Shown here piece after piece: positions 53,159 through 61,321 of a stretch of DNA of 64,000 nt. Below the pieces are notes generated by a model. The model ran no database searches and had not been told where the DNA came from. It was given only the letters and a program-made list of their open reading frames with translations. The DNA comes from JBQTKD01 sp963703165 (GTDB taxonomy: Bacteria; Actinomycetota; Actinomycetes; Sporichthyales; Sporichthyaceae): the NCBI GenBank assembly GCA_963703165.1, contig OY969798.1, positions 2,170,001 through 2,234,000 of the forward strand. Reading direction: 5' to 3'. The number at the start of each line of letters is the position of its first letter. The stretch's first letter is position 1. The position numbers and the translations under genes were made by a program.

Positions 53159-53202
53159 GGAGCCGCCTCGGGGAGTCGAACCCCGGACCTACGCATGACG
53201 AG
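53159..53202 (-). other. 3' fragment of tRNA-Thr
   Basis: 44 bases identical, apart from position 53197, to 54362-54405, covering the anticodon loop to the CC of CCA of tRNA-Thr(CGT). The 5' half is replaced by unrelated sequence. Same orientation as the intact gene, so this is a direct repeat about 1.2 kb apart. Typical of an attachment-site remnant. Confidence 0.75.
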
Positions 53203-53225
53203 GGGTGCCACGCGCTCTTCGCGAG

Positions 53226-53615
53226 TTAGCTCTCGCGCGGCATCGCGGCCCGTTCCGCGCGCAGGCGCGCTTCTTCGCGCTGGACCTCGTCACGGGTGGC
53301 GCGCTCGCGGCGCAGCCACTCCGGCGCCTCCTCCTTCACCGCCGCGATCTGAGCGGTGGTCAGCGGCTCGGTGATCTGGGCACGAGCCAGCCCGGAGATC
53401 GACACTCCCAGGCGGTCGGCGATGACCTGACGCGGATGCGGGCCGTCGCGACGCAGGTCGCGCAGCCACTCCGGCGGGTCGGCCTGCAGGGCGTCGAGCT
53501 CGGTGCGCGAGACAACGCCCTGCCGGAACTCGTCAGGCGTCGCGTCAAGGAGCACGCCGAGCTTCTTCGCCGCCGTCGCGGGCTTCATCGTCTGGTCCGA
53601 CCTCTGCCGCGTCAT
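53226..53615 (-). CDS. DUF5997 protein
   Basis: 129 residues. TMKPATAAKKLGVLLDATPDEFRQGVVSRTELDALQADPPEWLRDLRRDGPHP followed by two HTH-like repeats (VIADRLGVSISGLARAQITEPLTTAQIAAV) matches the DUF5997 family. Often found beside a LysR-type binding-domain gene, as here (divergent at 53660). Function unknown; it probably binds DNA. Confidence 0.85.
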   Translation of the reverse strand: MTRQRSDQTMKPATAAKKLGVLLDATPDEFRQGVVSRTELDALQADPPEWLRDLRRDGPHPRQVIADRLGVSISGLARAQITEPLTTAQIAAVKEEAPEWLRRERATRDEVQREEARLRAERAAMPRES

Positions 53616-53659
53616 GCGCTCAGGTTACCGAGCCCGGCGCGGCCACTAGCCTGAGCCGC

Positions 53660-54346
53660 GTGACCGAACCGAGCGACACCGCGGCGTTCCGGCTCGCGTT
53701 CGTGCCGGGCGTCACCCCGGACAAGTGGGTGCGGATGTGGTCCGAACGCCGGCCCCACGTCCCCCTGGAGCTCGTCGCGGCCACCACCGACGAGGCCGTG
53801 ACGCTGATCCGGGCCGGCGCGGTGGACGCCGCACTGCTCCGCCTGCCGATCGACCGGATCGGGCTGCATGCAATCCCGCTCTACGCCGAGACCTCGGTGG
53901 TCGTCGCCCCCAAGGAGCACGTCGTCTCCCTGGCCGAGGAGGTCGAGGTCGCCGATCTGGCCGACGAGATCGTTCTGCACCCGCGGGACGAGACACTCGC
54001 CTGGCCCGGCGACCGGCCGGGAAGGGCGGCGACCTACGCCCCCGGGACGACGGCCGAGGCGATCGAGCTCGTCGCCGCGGGCGTGGGCCTGCTGGTCGTC
54101 CCCCAGTCCCTGGCACGCCTCCACCACCGCCGCGACCTCGTCCACCGACCGCTGATCGACGCGCCCCAGTCGACGGTCGGCCTCGCCTGGCCGGACGGAG
54201 AGAATTCCGACTCCATGGAGGAGTTCATCGGGATCGTCCGCGGCCGCAGCGTCAACAGCTCGCGCACCCCTCGCCGCGACGGGGCCCCGGGCCCGCGATC
54301 CCCCGCCCCGAAGGCCGTTGCCCGGCGCGGTCCGCGCCGTCGCTGA
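53660..54346 (+). CDS. LysR-type substrate-binding domain protein without HTH
   Basis: 228 residues from GTG 53660. Only the effector-binding half of LysR regulators is present (FVPGVTPDKWVRMWSERRPHVPLELVAATTDEAVTLIRAG ... GLHAIPLYAETSVVVAPKEH ... AAGVGLLVVPQSLARLH). No DNA-binding domain, so it may work with the divergent DUF5997 protein. The C-terminal 30 residues are Arg/Pro-rich. Confidence 0.85.
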   Translation: MTEPSDTAAFRLAFVPGVTPDKWVRMWSERRPHVPLELVAATTDEAVTLIRAGAVDAALLRLPIDRIGLHAIPLYAETSVVVAPKEHVVSLAEEVEVADLADEIVLHPRDETLAWPGDRPGRAATYAPGTTAEAIELVAAGVGLLVVPQSLARLHHRRDLVHRPLIDAPQSTVGLAWPDGENSDSMEEFIGIVRGRSVNSSRTPRRDGAPGPRSPAPKAVARRGPRRR

Positions 54347-54363
54347 GCGCTGCGAGTTCGTGG

Positions 54364-54437
54364 AGCCGCCTCGGGGAGTCGAACCCCGGACCTACGCATT
54401 ACGAGTGCGTCGCTCTAACCGACTGAGCTAAGGCGGC
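54364..54437 (-). tRNA. tRNA-Thr (anticodon CGT)
   Basis: Full cloverleaf: acceptor GCCGCCT/AGGCGGC, D stem GCTC/GAGC, anticodon stem ACGCA/TGCGT with loop CTCGTAA, five-base variable loop, T stem CGGGG/CCCCG with TTCGACT. The CCA end is encoded (54361-54363). Confidence 0.97.
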
Positions 54438-54642
54438 GTGCGGGAGCGACCGTGGTCGTCCCCGCCCCGGGAGATCTTAGGGGACCGGCCCGACCGCTCG
54501 CTGACGGGCGGCCGCCCGGGTGCGCTGTTGGTGACCCGCGAGTAGCAAACGTGGGTCAGGGTGTGGAGACTGAGCAGATCAGTCGGGCGCTCGATGGTGC
54601 GCAGCCCCCTTCGAGAACCTCTCCTGCCGAGGAGGATCCGAC

Positions 54643-56118
54643 GTGCGAACAGCCGTGGTCGCGGTGTGCGCCGCCCTGGTCCTGTCCGGGTGCGGCACGA
54701 GGCTCAGCGCCGACGAGATCCGCGGCGGGGACCGCGTCGAGACGGTCTCGCTCGACCCCGAGTCCCTCGCCAACCTGCGGGCCGGCGTGTCCGCGGAAAC
54801 GTCGCCGGGCGACGTCGGGTCCGCTCCCGTCGCCGACGCCCCGACCGCCACCGGCTCCGTCGCCGCGCCCGCCGCAGGGCAGGCAACGACCAGCAAGGCC
54901 CCCACCTCGAAGGCCGTCACACAACCGACGACCACCAACGCCCGGGCCTCCTCGGCGACTGCGGCGAAGACCCCGACCACCGCCGCGTGCAAGGGCTTCG
55001 CGGCGCCCATTCCGATCGGCCAGGTCGGCACGTTCAGCGGCGTCGGTGGGGCAATCACCGCCAACGCACGCACCGCACTCGCCGTCTGGGTCCGGGCGGT
55101 CAACGACCGGGGTGGAATCGGGTGCCATCCGCTGCAGCTGCACGCGATCGACGACGGGATGGACCCCGCCAAGACCTCCGCCGCTGTCGCGACACTGGTG
55201 TCGAAGTTCAAGGTCGTCGCACTCGTCGGGACGGTCGCCCCCGCGACGATCAGCGGTCTGCTCGACGGTGTCGACAAGGCGCGGATCCCCGTCGTCGGTG
55301 GGGACGGCGTGGGGACCGAGTGGAACTCCAACCGCTGGCTGTTCCCGCAGGGCTCGAGCTTCGAGCCGGTCATCGAGGAACGCCTGCGCTACGCCCGTTC
55401 CGCCCTGGACATCTCGAAGATCGGACTCCTGTACTGCGTGGAGGCCGGGGCCTGCACCGAGGTCGCGGAGGTCGCGCCCCGGCTGGCCGAGCGGGCCGAC
55501 GTCGAGATCGTGATGAGCACCCCGGTCTCGATCACGCAGACCGACTTCACCGCCCAGTGCCAGAACGCGAAGAACGCCGGCGCGCAGGCGTTGCTGCTGG
55601 GCGTCGACGGTTCCAGCATCGGCCGGGTCGCCCGCTCCTGCGCGTCGCTCAACTACAAGCCTCTGCTCATCGCGAACGGCCTGCTGATCAGCGCGACCCA
55701 GTCCACCGACGCCGGCATCCGCGCGAACCGCCTTCTCACGACCACCGCGAACGGTCCGTGGCTGCGCAAGGACAACGCGGGCCAGCAGGAGTTCGCCGCG
55801 GCCATGGCCCGTTACAGCCCCGCGAGCGCGTTGGATGCCGCCGCGATGGTGGCCTGGTCGTCAGGGAAACTCTTCGAGGCAGCACTGTCCGCACTCGGGC
55901 CCGCGAACGCCGACGCGGAGGTGACGAGCCAGACCGTGCTGGCCGGGTTGGGCAAGGTTCGCAACGAGACCCTCGACGGGCTCGCGGCCCCGATCACCTT
56001 CAAGCCGGGACAGGCGTCGGCGCCGGTGGTGCACTGCGCGTTCGTCGAGCTGCTGACCGCCGACGGGTGGACCGCGCCGGAGGAAAGCAAGCCGGTGTGT
56101 GCCGGGCGTCGCCCGTAA
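54643..56118 (+). CDS. ABC transporter substrate-binding lipoprotein, branched-chain amino acid (LivK) type
   Basis: 491 residues from GTG 54643 (GAGGAGGATCC upstream). Lipobox LVLSGC near residue 17, a long Ala/Thr/Ser-rich linker, then a type I binding fold starting PIPIGQVGTFSGVGGAITANART. Contains VNDRGGIGCHPLQLHAIDDGMDPAKTSA and CVEAGACTEV. Same architecture as 9403-10956 but only distantly related. No transporter genes adjacent. Confidence 0.87.
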   Translation: MRTAVVAVCAALVLSGCGTRLSADEIRGGDRVETVSLDPESLANLRAGVSAETSPGDVGSAPVADAPTATGSVAAPAAGQATTSKAPTSKAVTQPTTTNARASSATAAKTPTTAACKGFAAPIPIGQVGTFSGVGGAITANARTALAVWVRAVNDRGGIGCHPLQLHAIDDGMDPAKTSAAVATLVSKFKVVALVGTVAPATISGLLDGVDKARIPVVGGDGVGTEWNSNRWLFPQGSSFEPVIEERLRYARSALDISKIGLLYCVEAGACTEVAEVAPRLAERADVEIVMSTPVSITQTDFTAQCQNAKNAGAQALLLGVDGSSIGRVARSCASLNYKPLLIANGLLISATQSTDAGIRANRLLTTTANGPWLRKDNAGQQEFAAAMARYSPASALDAAAMVAWSSGKLFEAALSALGPANADAEVTSQTVLAGLGKVRNETLDGLAAPITFKPGQASAPVVHCAFVELLTADGWTAPEESKPVCAGRRP

Positions 56119-56123
56119 ACGGC

Positions 56124-56168
56124 TGATCGGGTGGCCCCCCGTCCCACCAACGGAGAACCACCCGATCA
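56124..56168. terminator. Terminator hairpin after the binding protein
   Basis: TGATCGGGTGG (56124-56134) and CCACCCGATCA (56158-56168) pair perfectly, starting six bases after the stop and lying between convergent genes. Confidence 0.78.
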
Positions 56169-56182
56169 CATAAGCCGGCTCA

Positions 56183-56788
56183 TTACCCCCGCTGCCCTGC
56201 CGGTGGCTGCGGGTGAGCCTCACGCGGAGCGCCACGCCCGGGTAGTCCGCAAGCTTCGGCGGCGGCCTTGAAATCGTCGCGCCGCTTGTCCATCTCTTCC
56301 CTGCTCGGCCGTTCGGCGGCCCCACGCTCGCCGGACGGTCGACCGAAGCCCTTGCCCTCCATGCAGGAACGCTGCTCCTCGGTCAGCGGCGAGCGCCGCA
56401 TGTGACCCCCACCGGGACCACCGGGTCCACCAGGGCCGCGGTGCATCCCCGGCGGACGCTCGGGCAGGCCGCACTCCTTGGCGGCGGCCATGCGTTCGGC
56501 GCGCTTCTTCTCCATCTCCTCGCGGGACGGACGCTCCGGACGCTCACCCGGCTGGAACTGCGGCCGGGCGAATCCCTTGCCCTCCATGCATGTGCGCTGC
56601 TCGTCGGTGAGCTGCGGGCCACCGGGGCCGCGCATGCCCGACGGCGGACCGGGCGGGTTGTCGGCCTGCGGCGCGGCGGAGGTACCGCCACCGGCAGAGG
56701 CATCGTCGGCCAGAGCGGCGGTGGCGAGACCAGCAGGCAGAACCATGGCGACAGCAGCAGCTGCCACGACAAGACGCGAAAGCCGCAT
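56183..56788 (-). CDS. Secreted protein with a duplicated EEQRxCMEGKGF domain
   Basis: 201 residues from ATG 56788. Signal peptide (LVVAAAAVAMVLPAGLATAALA), then two copies of a roughly 45-residue unit: LTDEQRTCMEGKGF ... PSREEMEKKRAERMAAAKECGLP and LTEEQRSCMEGKGF ... PSREEMDKRRDDFKAAAEACGLP, separated by a Gly/Pro/His segment. Each unit has two Cys, probably a disulfide-bonded helical hairpin. Divergent from the two-component genes at 56947, so possibly part of their signal or output. Confidence 0.78.
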   Translation of the reverse strand: MRLSRLVVAAAAVAMVLPAGLATAALADDASAGGGTSAAPQADNPPGPPSGMRGPGGPQLTDEQRTCMEGKGFARPQFQPGERPERPSREEMEKKRAERMAAAKECGLPERPPGMHRGPGGPGGPGGGHMRRSPLTEEQRSCMEGKGFGRPSGERGAAERPSREEMDKRRDDFKAAAEACGLPGRGAPREAHPQPPAGQRG

Positions 56789-56870
56789 CAAGTTCCTCTC
56801 AATCGAAGGGTGCCCGCCGGAGTCATCCTGAATGTCCCCGTTGCAGCCCAGGACAAGGAAAGCCGGCGAT

Positions 56871-56894
56871 TTCCTGGAGATCGATCCTCAGGAA
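56871..56894. promoter_or_regulatory. Inverted repeat upstream of the response regulator
   Basis: TTCCTG (56871-56876) and CAGGAA (56889-56894) are perfect inverted halves 12 bases apart, with nearby CAAGGAAAG and CAAGGAAGT direct copies, between the divergent secreted-protein and response-regulator starts. Confidence 0.45.
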
Positions 56895-56946
56895 TCCGCA
56901 AGGAAGTCCCAAGGTTCCGGTGGAGCGCTGCCGGCAAGCTGAGCGA

Positions 56947-57669
56947 ATGCGCCCCGCGACCGGTCGATCCGCGACCCACACCGCCCCGGAGACCGGGCCG
57001 CGGATCCTGGTCGTCGACGACGAGGAGAACATCTCCTACCTCGTCGCCGCGGGGCTTCGCGCGGCCGGCTGCACGGTGATCATCGCGGCCACCGGCCAGG
57101 AGGCGATCGCCGAGGCGGACCGGTTCCGCCCGGACGCGATCGTGCTCGACGTGATGCTGCCCGACGAGGACGGGTACGAGGTGCTGCGTCGGCTGCGGTC
57201 CCGCGGGTGCACCGCCCCCACCCTGTTCCTCACGGCCCGCTCCGAGACCTCCGAACGCGTCCGGGGACTGAGCAGCGGCGGGGACGACTACATCGTGAAG
57301 CCCTTCGCCCTCGAGGAGGTCGTCGCACGGGTGCAACTGGCGCTGCGCCGCGTCGGCGCAGCGACCGACGCCACCCGCATGCAGGTCCACGACCTGCTCC
57401 TCGACGACGACGCCCGGCGCGTCTGGCGGGGCGAGGAGGAAGTGCACCTGACCCCGACGGAGTTCACCCTGCTGCGCTGCCTCATGGTCAACGCCGGCCG
57501 CGTGGTGACCCGGGCTCAGATCCTCGACCACGTCTGGCAGTACGACTTCGACGGCGAGTCCACCATCGTCGAGTCCTTCGTCAGCAGCCTGCGCAAGAAG
57601 GTCGAGCGCGACGACGCCAGGCTGATCCACACGATCCGCGGCGTCGGTTACAGCATCAGAGAGCCGTAG
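56947..57669 (+). CDS. OmpR/PhoB-type response regulator
   Basis: 240 residues from ATG 56947. Receiver ILVVDDEENISYLVAAGLRAAG with phospho-acceptor Asp68 (IVLDVMLPDEDGYEVL) and the K of DDYIVKPFALEE. C-terminal winged helix LTPTEFTLLRCLMVNAGRVVTRAQILDHVW ... ESFVSSLRKKVE. Followed three bases later by its sensor kinase. Confidence 0.94.
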   Translation: MRPATGRSATHTAPETGPRILVVDDEENISYLVAAGLRAAGCTVIIAATGQEAIAEADRFRPDAIVLDVMLPDEDGYEVLRRLRSRGCTAPTLFLTARSETSERVRGLSSGGDDYIVKPFALEEVVARVQLALRRVGAATDATRMQVHDLLLDDDARRVWRGEEEVHLTPTEFTLLRCLMVNAGRVVTRAQILDHVWQYDFDGESTIVESFVSSLRKKVERDDARLIHTIRGVGYSIREP

Positions 57670-57672
57670 GGC

Positions 57673-59106
57673 ATGAGCCTGTCCCGCCGCCTCGGGCTGG
57701 CGCTCGCGCTGCTCGTGATCGCTCTGGTCGTGACCGCGGGCACCGTCCTGTTCGTGCAACGCAACTTCGCGATGAGCCAACTCGACGCCCGGGTCACCCA
57801 GCTCTCGGCGAACCCACGGCTGCTGCTGCTCGCCGCCGAACGCGGCACCACCGGCGCCGCGGCCGCCTCGGACCTCGGCGAGGTCTACGTCGGGCTCCGC
57901 GATGCGCAAGGCAACCTGCAGACCCTGCTCGCTCCCGCGAACGACCCCTACCTGATCCCGGACCTCAAGGGCGCCACGTCGCTGCCCGCCGCCCGAGGAT
58001 TGTCGACGAAGTCCGGCAACGCGTCGTCGGTGCGGGCCATCACGGTCAGCCCGCGTGGCATGCCGTTCCCACCGCCACGGGCGCCCGGCCGCACCGGAAT
58101 GAACGAGATCGACGGACGCACCATGGTCATCGCCCTCTCGACGGAGTCCGCCGACGACTCGACGGAGCGGTTGCTGTTCACGATGGGGCTGGCGGCCGCC
58201 GCCGTCGCGATGGCGCTCGGCCTGACGGTGTGGTGGGTGCACCGGCTCGGGCTGCGCCCGATCGCGCAGATGACCGAGGCCGCGGACCAGATCGCCGCCG
58301 GGTCACGCAATCGGCAGGTGCCCCTGGGCGCGCCGGGCACCGAGGCGCATCGGCTCGGTCAGGCCTTGAACCACATGCTCGACACCGTCGCTGAGACCGA
58401 GGACCGGATGCGTCGGTTCGTCTCCGACGCCTCGCACGAGTTGCGGACCCCGTTGACGACCCTGCGGGGCTACTCGTCCCTGCACCTGGACGCCGCCGCG
58501 AACGACCCCGCCGAGACGGCCGACGCCATGCGCCGCATCCACTCCGAGGCGCGGCGCATGAACCGCATCGTCGACGCGCTGGTGGACCTCAACGGCCTCG
58601 ACGAGCACGGAGTGACGGAGCGTCAGGACGTTGACGTCGTGCCGCTGCTGAGCGCGGCCGTCGCGGACCTGGCGGTCGTCGCCCCGGGCCGCGCGGTGGA
58701 CCTGGAGACCACCTCGCTGGCCCCGGTCCTGGCCGACCCGGACCGGGTCACCCAGGCGGTCGTGTCGCTGACGTCCAACTCGCTGCGGCACACCCCCGAC
58801 GACGCCCGGATCACCGTCCGCGCGCGGCCCGTGCCGGGCGCGGTCCGCATCGAGGTCGCTGACTCCGGACCGGGCATCGCCCCGGAGCACCTGCCGCGCC
58901 TGTTCGACCGCTTCTACCGCGTCGACAAGGGCCGCTCGCGCAGCACCGGGGGGAGCGGGCTCGGGCTGGCGATCGTCGCCTCGATCGCCTCCGCGCACGG
59001 CGGCCGGCACGGCGTCGACTCGACCCCGGGGATCGGCAGCACGTTCTGGATCGAGTTCCCCACCGTCGGATCCGCTCCCCCGCGCACCGACGGTCCAGAT
59101 TCTTGA
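57673..59106 (+). CDS. Sensor histidine kinase
   Basis: 477 residues. Two membrane helices (LGLALALLVIALVVTAGTVLF and LLFTMGLAAAAVAMALGLTVWWV) flank an extracytoplasmic sensing region of about 130 residues. A HAMP linker follows, then HisKA with His255 (SDASHELRTPLTTLRGYSSL), N box TSNSLRHTP, and G boxes DSGPGIAPEHLPRLFDRFYR, GGSGLGLAIVASI. Orthodox kinase paired with 56947. The signal is unknown; the divergent secreted Cys protein is a candidate partner. Confidence 0.94.
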   Translation: MSLSRRLGLALALLVIALVVTAGTVLFVQRNFAMSQLDARVTQLSANPRLLLLAAERGTTGAAAASDLGEVYVGLRDAQGNLQTLLAPANDPYLIPDLKGATSLPAARGLSTKSGNASSVRAITVSPRGMPFPPPRAPGRTGMNEIDGRTMVIALSTESADDSTERLLFTMGLAAAAVAMALGLTVWWVHRLGLRPIAQMTEAADQIAAGSRNRQVPLGAPGTEAHRLGQALNHMLDTVAETEDRMRRFVSDASHELRTPLTTLRGYSSLHLDAAANDPAETADAMRRIHSEARRMNRIVDALVDLNGLDEHGVTERQDVDVVPLLSAAVADLAVVAPGRAVDLETTSLAPVLADPDRVTQAVVSLTSNSLRHTPDDARITVRARPVPGAVRIEVADSGPGIAPEHLPRLFDRFYRVDKGRSRSTGGSGLGLAIVASIASAHGGRHGVDSTPGIGSTFWIEFPTVGSAPPRTDGPDS

Positions 59107-59127
59107 GCCTCCGAGGGCTACCGGGGG

Positions 59128-60369
59128 TCAGGCGCCGTCGTAGGCCGTGAGCGGGTCGTAGTCGGGATGCTGCATCGTCATGTGCAGCGCTCGCCGACGG
59201 ACCCCGAGGTTCCCGCTCGCGAAGATCGGCAGCACGAGCGCGTCCTGCAGCAGACCGTTGAGCGGGTCCGTCAGGTCGTAGCTCTCGACGCCGACGACGC
59301 GCATCAGGTCGGTGATGACTCGCACCGCGGTCTCGGAGCCGAAGACCTTCGCCTCGTGCGCGAGTTCGGCCATTCCCGGATGTTCCGCGTCGCAGGCGCA
59401 GCAGGCCCGCCAGCTCATCGCACGGACCGCCTCGATCTGGATCTTGGCATCGGCGAGTGCGTAGCCCACGGCCTGGTGCTCGATGATCGGGACGGTGCCG
59501 CCGCGCTTCTCGCTCCGGGCGAAATTCAAGGTGTGCTCGAACGCCGTGCGCATCAACGCGACGCTCACGATCCCGACGAGCGCGGAGGCGCCGAGGAAAC
59601 TCGCGCCGGCCAGTCGCAGGCCCCCGCCCTCCTCGCCGAGCGTGTTCTCCACCGTGGTGCGAACGCCGTGGAAGGTGAACTCGGGGAGCAGGTGCGCACG
59701 ATAGCCCGGGGTGTCGATGATCCGTTCAACCGTCAGCTCGAACGGTCGCTCCACCGCGAGGAGCGAGATACCTCGATCTGATGGTACGTCAGAATCAGTC
59801 CGAGCGATGACGCACAGCAGGTCCGCACCCGACCGGTCCCAGCCGGTCGCCGGGACCCACTTCTTGGTCCCGGTGATGACCCACTCGTTCCCCTCGCGGA
59901 CGGCGCGGGTCCGCACTCCCTCACCGGGCGGGGGCGCCGCCGCGTTCGCGCTTCCGCCCGGCTCGCTGGAGCAGAAGCCGGCCAACGGGGCGCCGCCGGT
60001 CTCCAGGAACGGCGCGAGCAGACGCTTCTGCTGATCCGGGGAGCCGCCGATCAACACCGGCTGCAGACCGAGAACCGTGGCGAACAGGGTCAGCGTGACG
60101 CTCGGGTTCTCGCCGTACAGCTCCTCCAGGATCACCGCGCAGTCGATCAGGCTCTCGGCGTCGCCACCGACCGCTTGCGGGAGGCAGGCCCGCAGGTACC
60201 CCTCGGCGACGAGTTGCTCGTACACCGGCTTCGTGGCGAGGAAGCGTTCCTCGGAGGTCGGCAGACCCTCCGCCGGTCCTCGGGCGGGGCGCAGGACCTC
60301 ACGTCCGAGCCGTCGGGCCTTCGTGCGCAGGTCGCGTTGCCGCGGCGTCAGTTCGAAGCTCATGCCCAT
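59128..60369 (-). CDS. Acyl-CoA dehydrogenase
   Basis: 413 residues, full length. FAD-binding segments GFCSSEPGGSANAAAPPPGE, WVITGTKKWVPATGW; C-terminal helical bundle with RSEKRGGTVPIIEHQAVGYALADAKIQIEAVRAMSWRACC. The catalytic Glu position is not certain: the C-terminal loop reads VVGVESYDLTDPLNGLLQDALVLPIFASGN. Convergent with the kinase; adjacent on its strand to an SDR. Substrate unknown. Confidence 0.9.
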   Translation of the reverse strand: MGMSFELTPRQRDLRTKARRLGREVLRPARGPAEGLPTSEERFLATKPVYEQLVAEGYLRACLPQAVGGDAESLIDCAVILEELYGENPSVTLTLFATVLGLQPVLIGGSPDQQKRLLAPFLETGGAPLAGFCSSEPGGSANAAAPPPGEGVRTRAVREGNEWVITGTKKWVPATGWDRSGADLLCVIARTDSDVPSDRGISLLAVERPFELTVERIIDTPGYRAHLLPEFTFHGVRTTVENTLGEEGGGLRLAGASFLGASALVGIVSVALMRTAFEHTLNFARSEKRGGTVPIIEHQAVGYALADAKIQIEAVRAMSWRACCACDAEHPGMAELAHEAKVFGSETAVRVITDLMRVVGVESYDLTDPLNGLLQDALVLPIFASGNLGVRRRALHMTMQHPDYDPLTAYDGA

Positions 60370-60427
60370 GACGGCCTCCAGTGCGACGTTGACTCCAGGG
60401 ACGAGTATCCCGAGCCGATCAAAGGGC

Positions 60428-61165
60428 TTACCAGGTCCCGGCGGTCGATCCTCCGTCCACGGTCATGATCGAGCCGGTCACGTAGGTCGAGTCGGTCAGA
60501 TACTGCACAGCGTCCACCACGTCCTGCGTCACGCCGGTCTTCCCGTTGGGCGCGAGCGTGCGCAGGAACGCCCAGAGGTCCTCGTCGCGGGGGAACAGCG
60601 GGGTGTCGATGATCCCGGGGGCGACGCAGTTCACCTGAATGCCGGCCGAAGCCAGCTCGATCGCCAGGGCTTGGACAATGTGGTTGAGCCCGCCCTTGAG
60701 CATCGCCGTCATCGAGCAGGGCAGCTTCGCGTTGGGTTGCATCGCGATGCACGCGCCGATCGCGACGATGTGACCCGACCCGTTCGCAGCCATGTGCCTG
60801 GCCGCCGCCTGTGCCGGATAGAAGAACCCGCGCAGGTTCGTGTCGACGATCGAGTCGACGTCCTCGACGGTGAACTCGGTGATCGGTTTCGAGATGAAAA
60901 TGCCCGCGTTGTTGATCAGGACGTCGACGGTGCCGAAGGCCGCGGTGGTCTTGTCGAACAGCGTGGTCGCGGTTTCCGGTCGACCGATGTCGCCCTCGAC
61001 CAGGAGGAAGTTCTCCGGGTTGCCCAGCGAGGCCGCGGCCGCCTCCAGCCGGGCCATGGTGCGCGCGTTGCCGACCACGTTGTCCCCGCGCTTGAGGTAG
61101 GACTCGGCCAGCGCAAGGCCGATACCGCTGGAGGCCCCGGTCACGATCACGGTCTTCGACGTCAT
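60428..61165 (-). CDS. Short-chain dehydrogenase/reductase
   Basis: 245 residues. VTGASSGIGLALAESYLKRGDNVVG at the N-terminus, LINNAGIF, IVAIGACIAMQPNAKLPCSMTAMLKGGLNHIV in the catalytic region: the YxxxK Tyr is replaced by Met (SMTAMLKGG) and the Ser by Ala/Cys. So the active site is atypical, and this may not be an ordinary dehydrogenase. Ends SIMTVDGGSTAGTW. Divergent from the AraC regulator at 61322. Confidence 0.85.
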   Translation of the reverse strand: MTSKTVIVTGASSGIGLALAESYLKRGDNVVGNARTMARLEAAAASLGNPENFLLVEGDIGRPETATTLFDKTTAAFGTVDVLINNAGIFISKPITEFTVEDVDSIVDTNLRGFFYPAQAAARHMAANGSGHIVAIGACIAMQPNAKLPCSMTAMLKGGLNHIVQALAIELASAGIQVNCVAPGIIDTPLFPRDEDLWAFLRTLAPNGKTGVTQDVVDAVQYLTDSTYVTGSIMTVDGGSTAGTW

Positions 61166-61321
61166 CTCAGATGCCCTTCGGCAGTCGGCCTCGTCGTCAC
61201 CGGTTCAGTCTCGGGACGTTCGGCGCGGCCGGCTCGAACAAATCTGCAGCCCGGGTTGTACGAACCTGCACTCCGTCGACAGGCAAGTACGCTGGGCAGA
61301 ACCCGCCTGCGGGAGGTTGCG

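Noticed and set aside
60077..61321. Open frame extending the AraC gene far upstream
   Set aside because: It is antisense to the SDR and acyl-CoA dehydrogenase genes and has low-complexity composition; the RBS supports ATG 61322.
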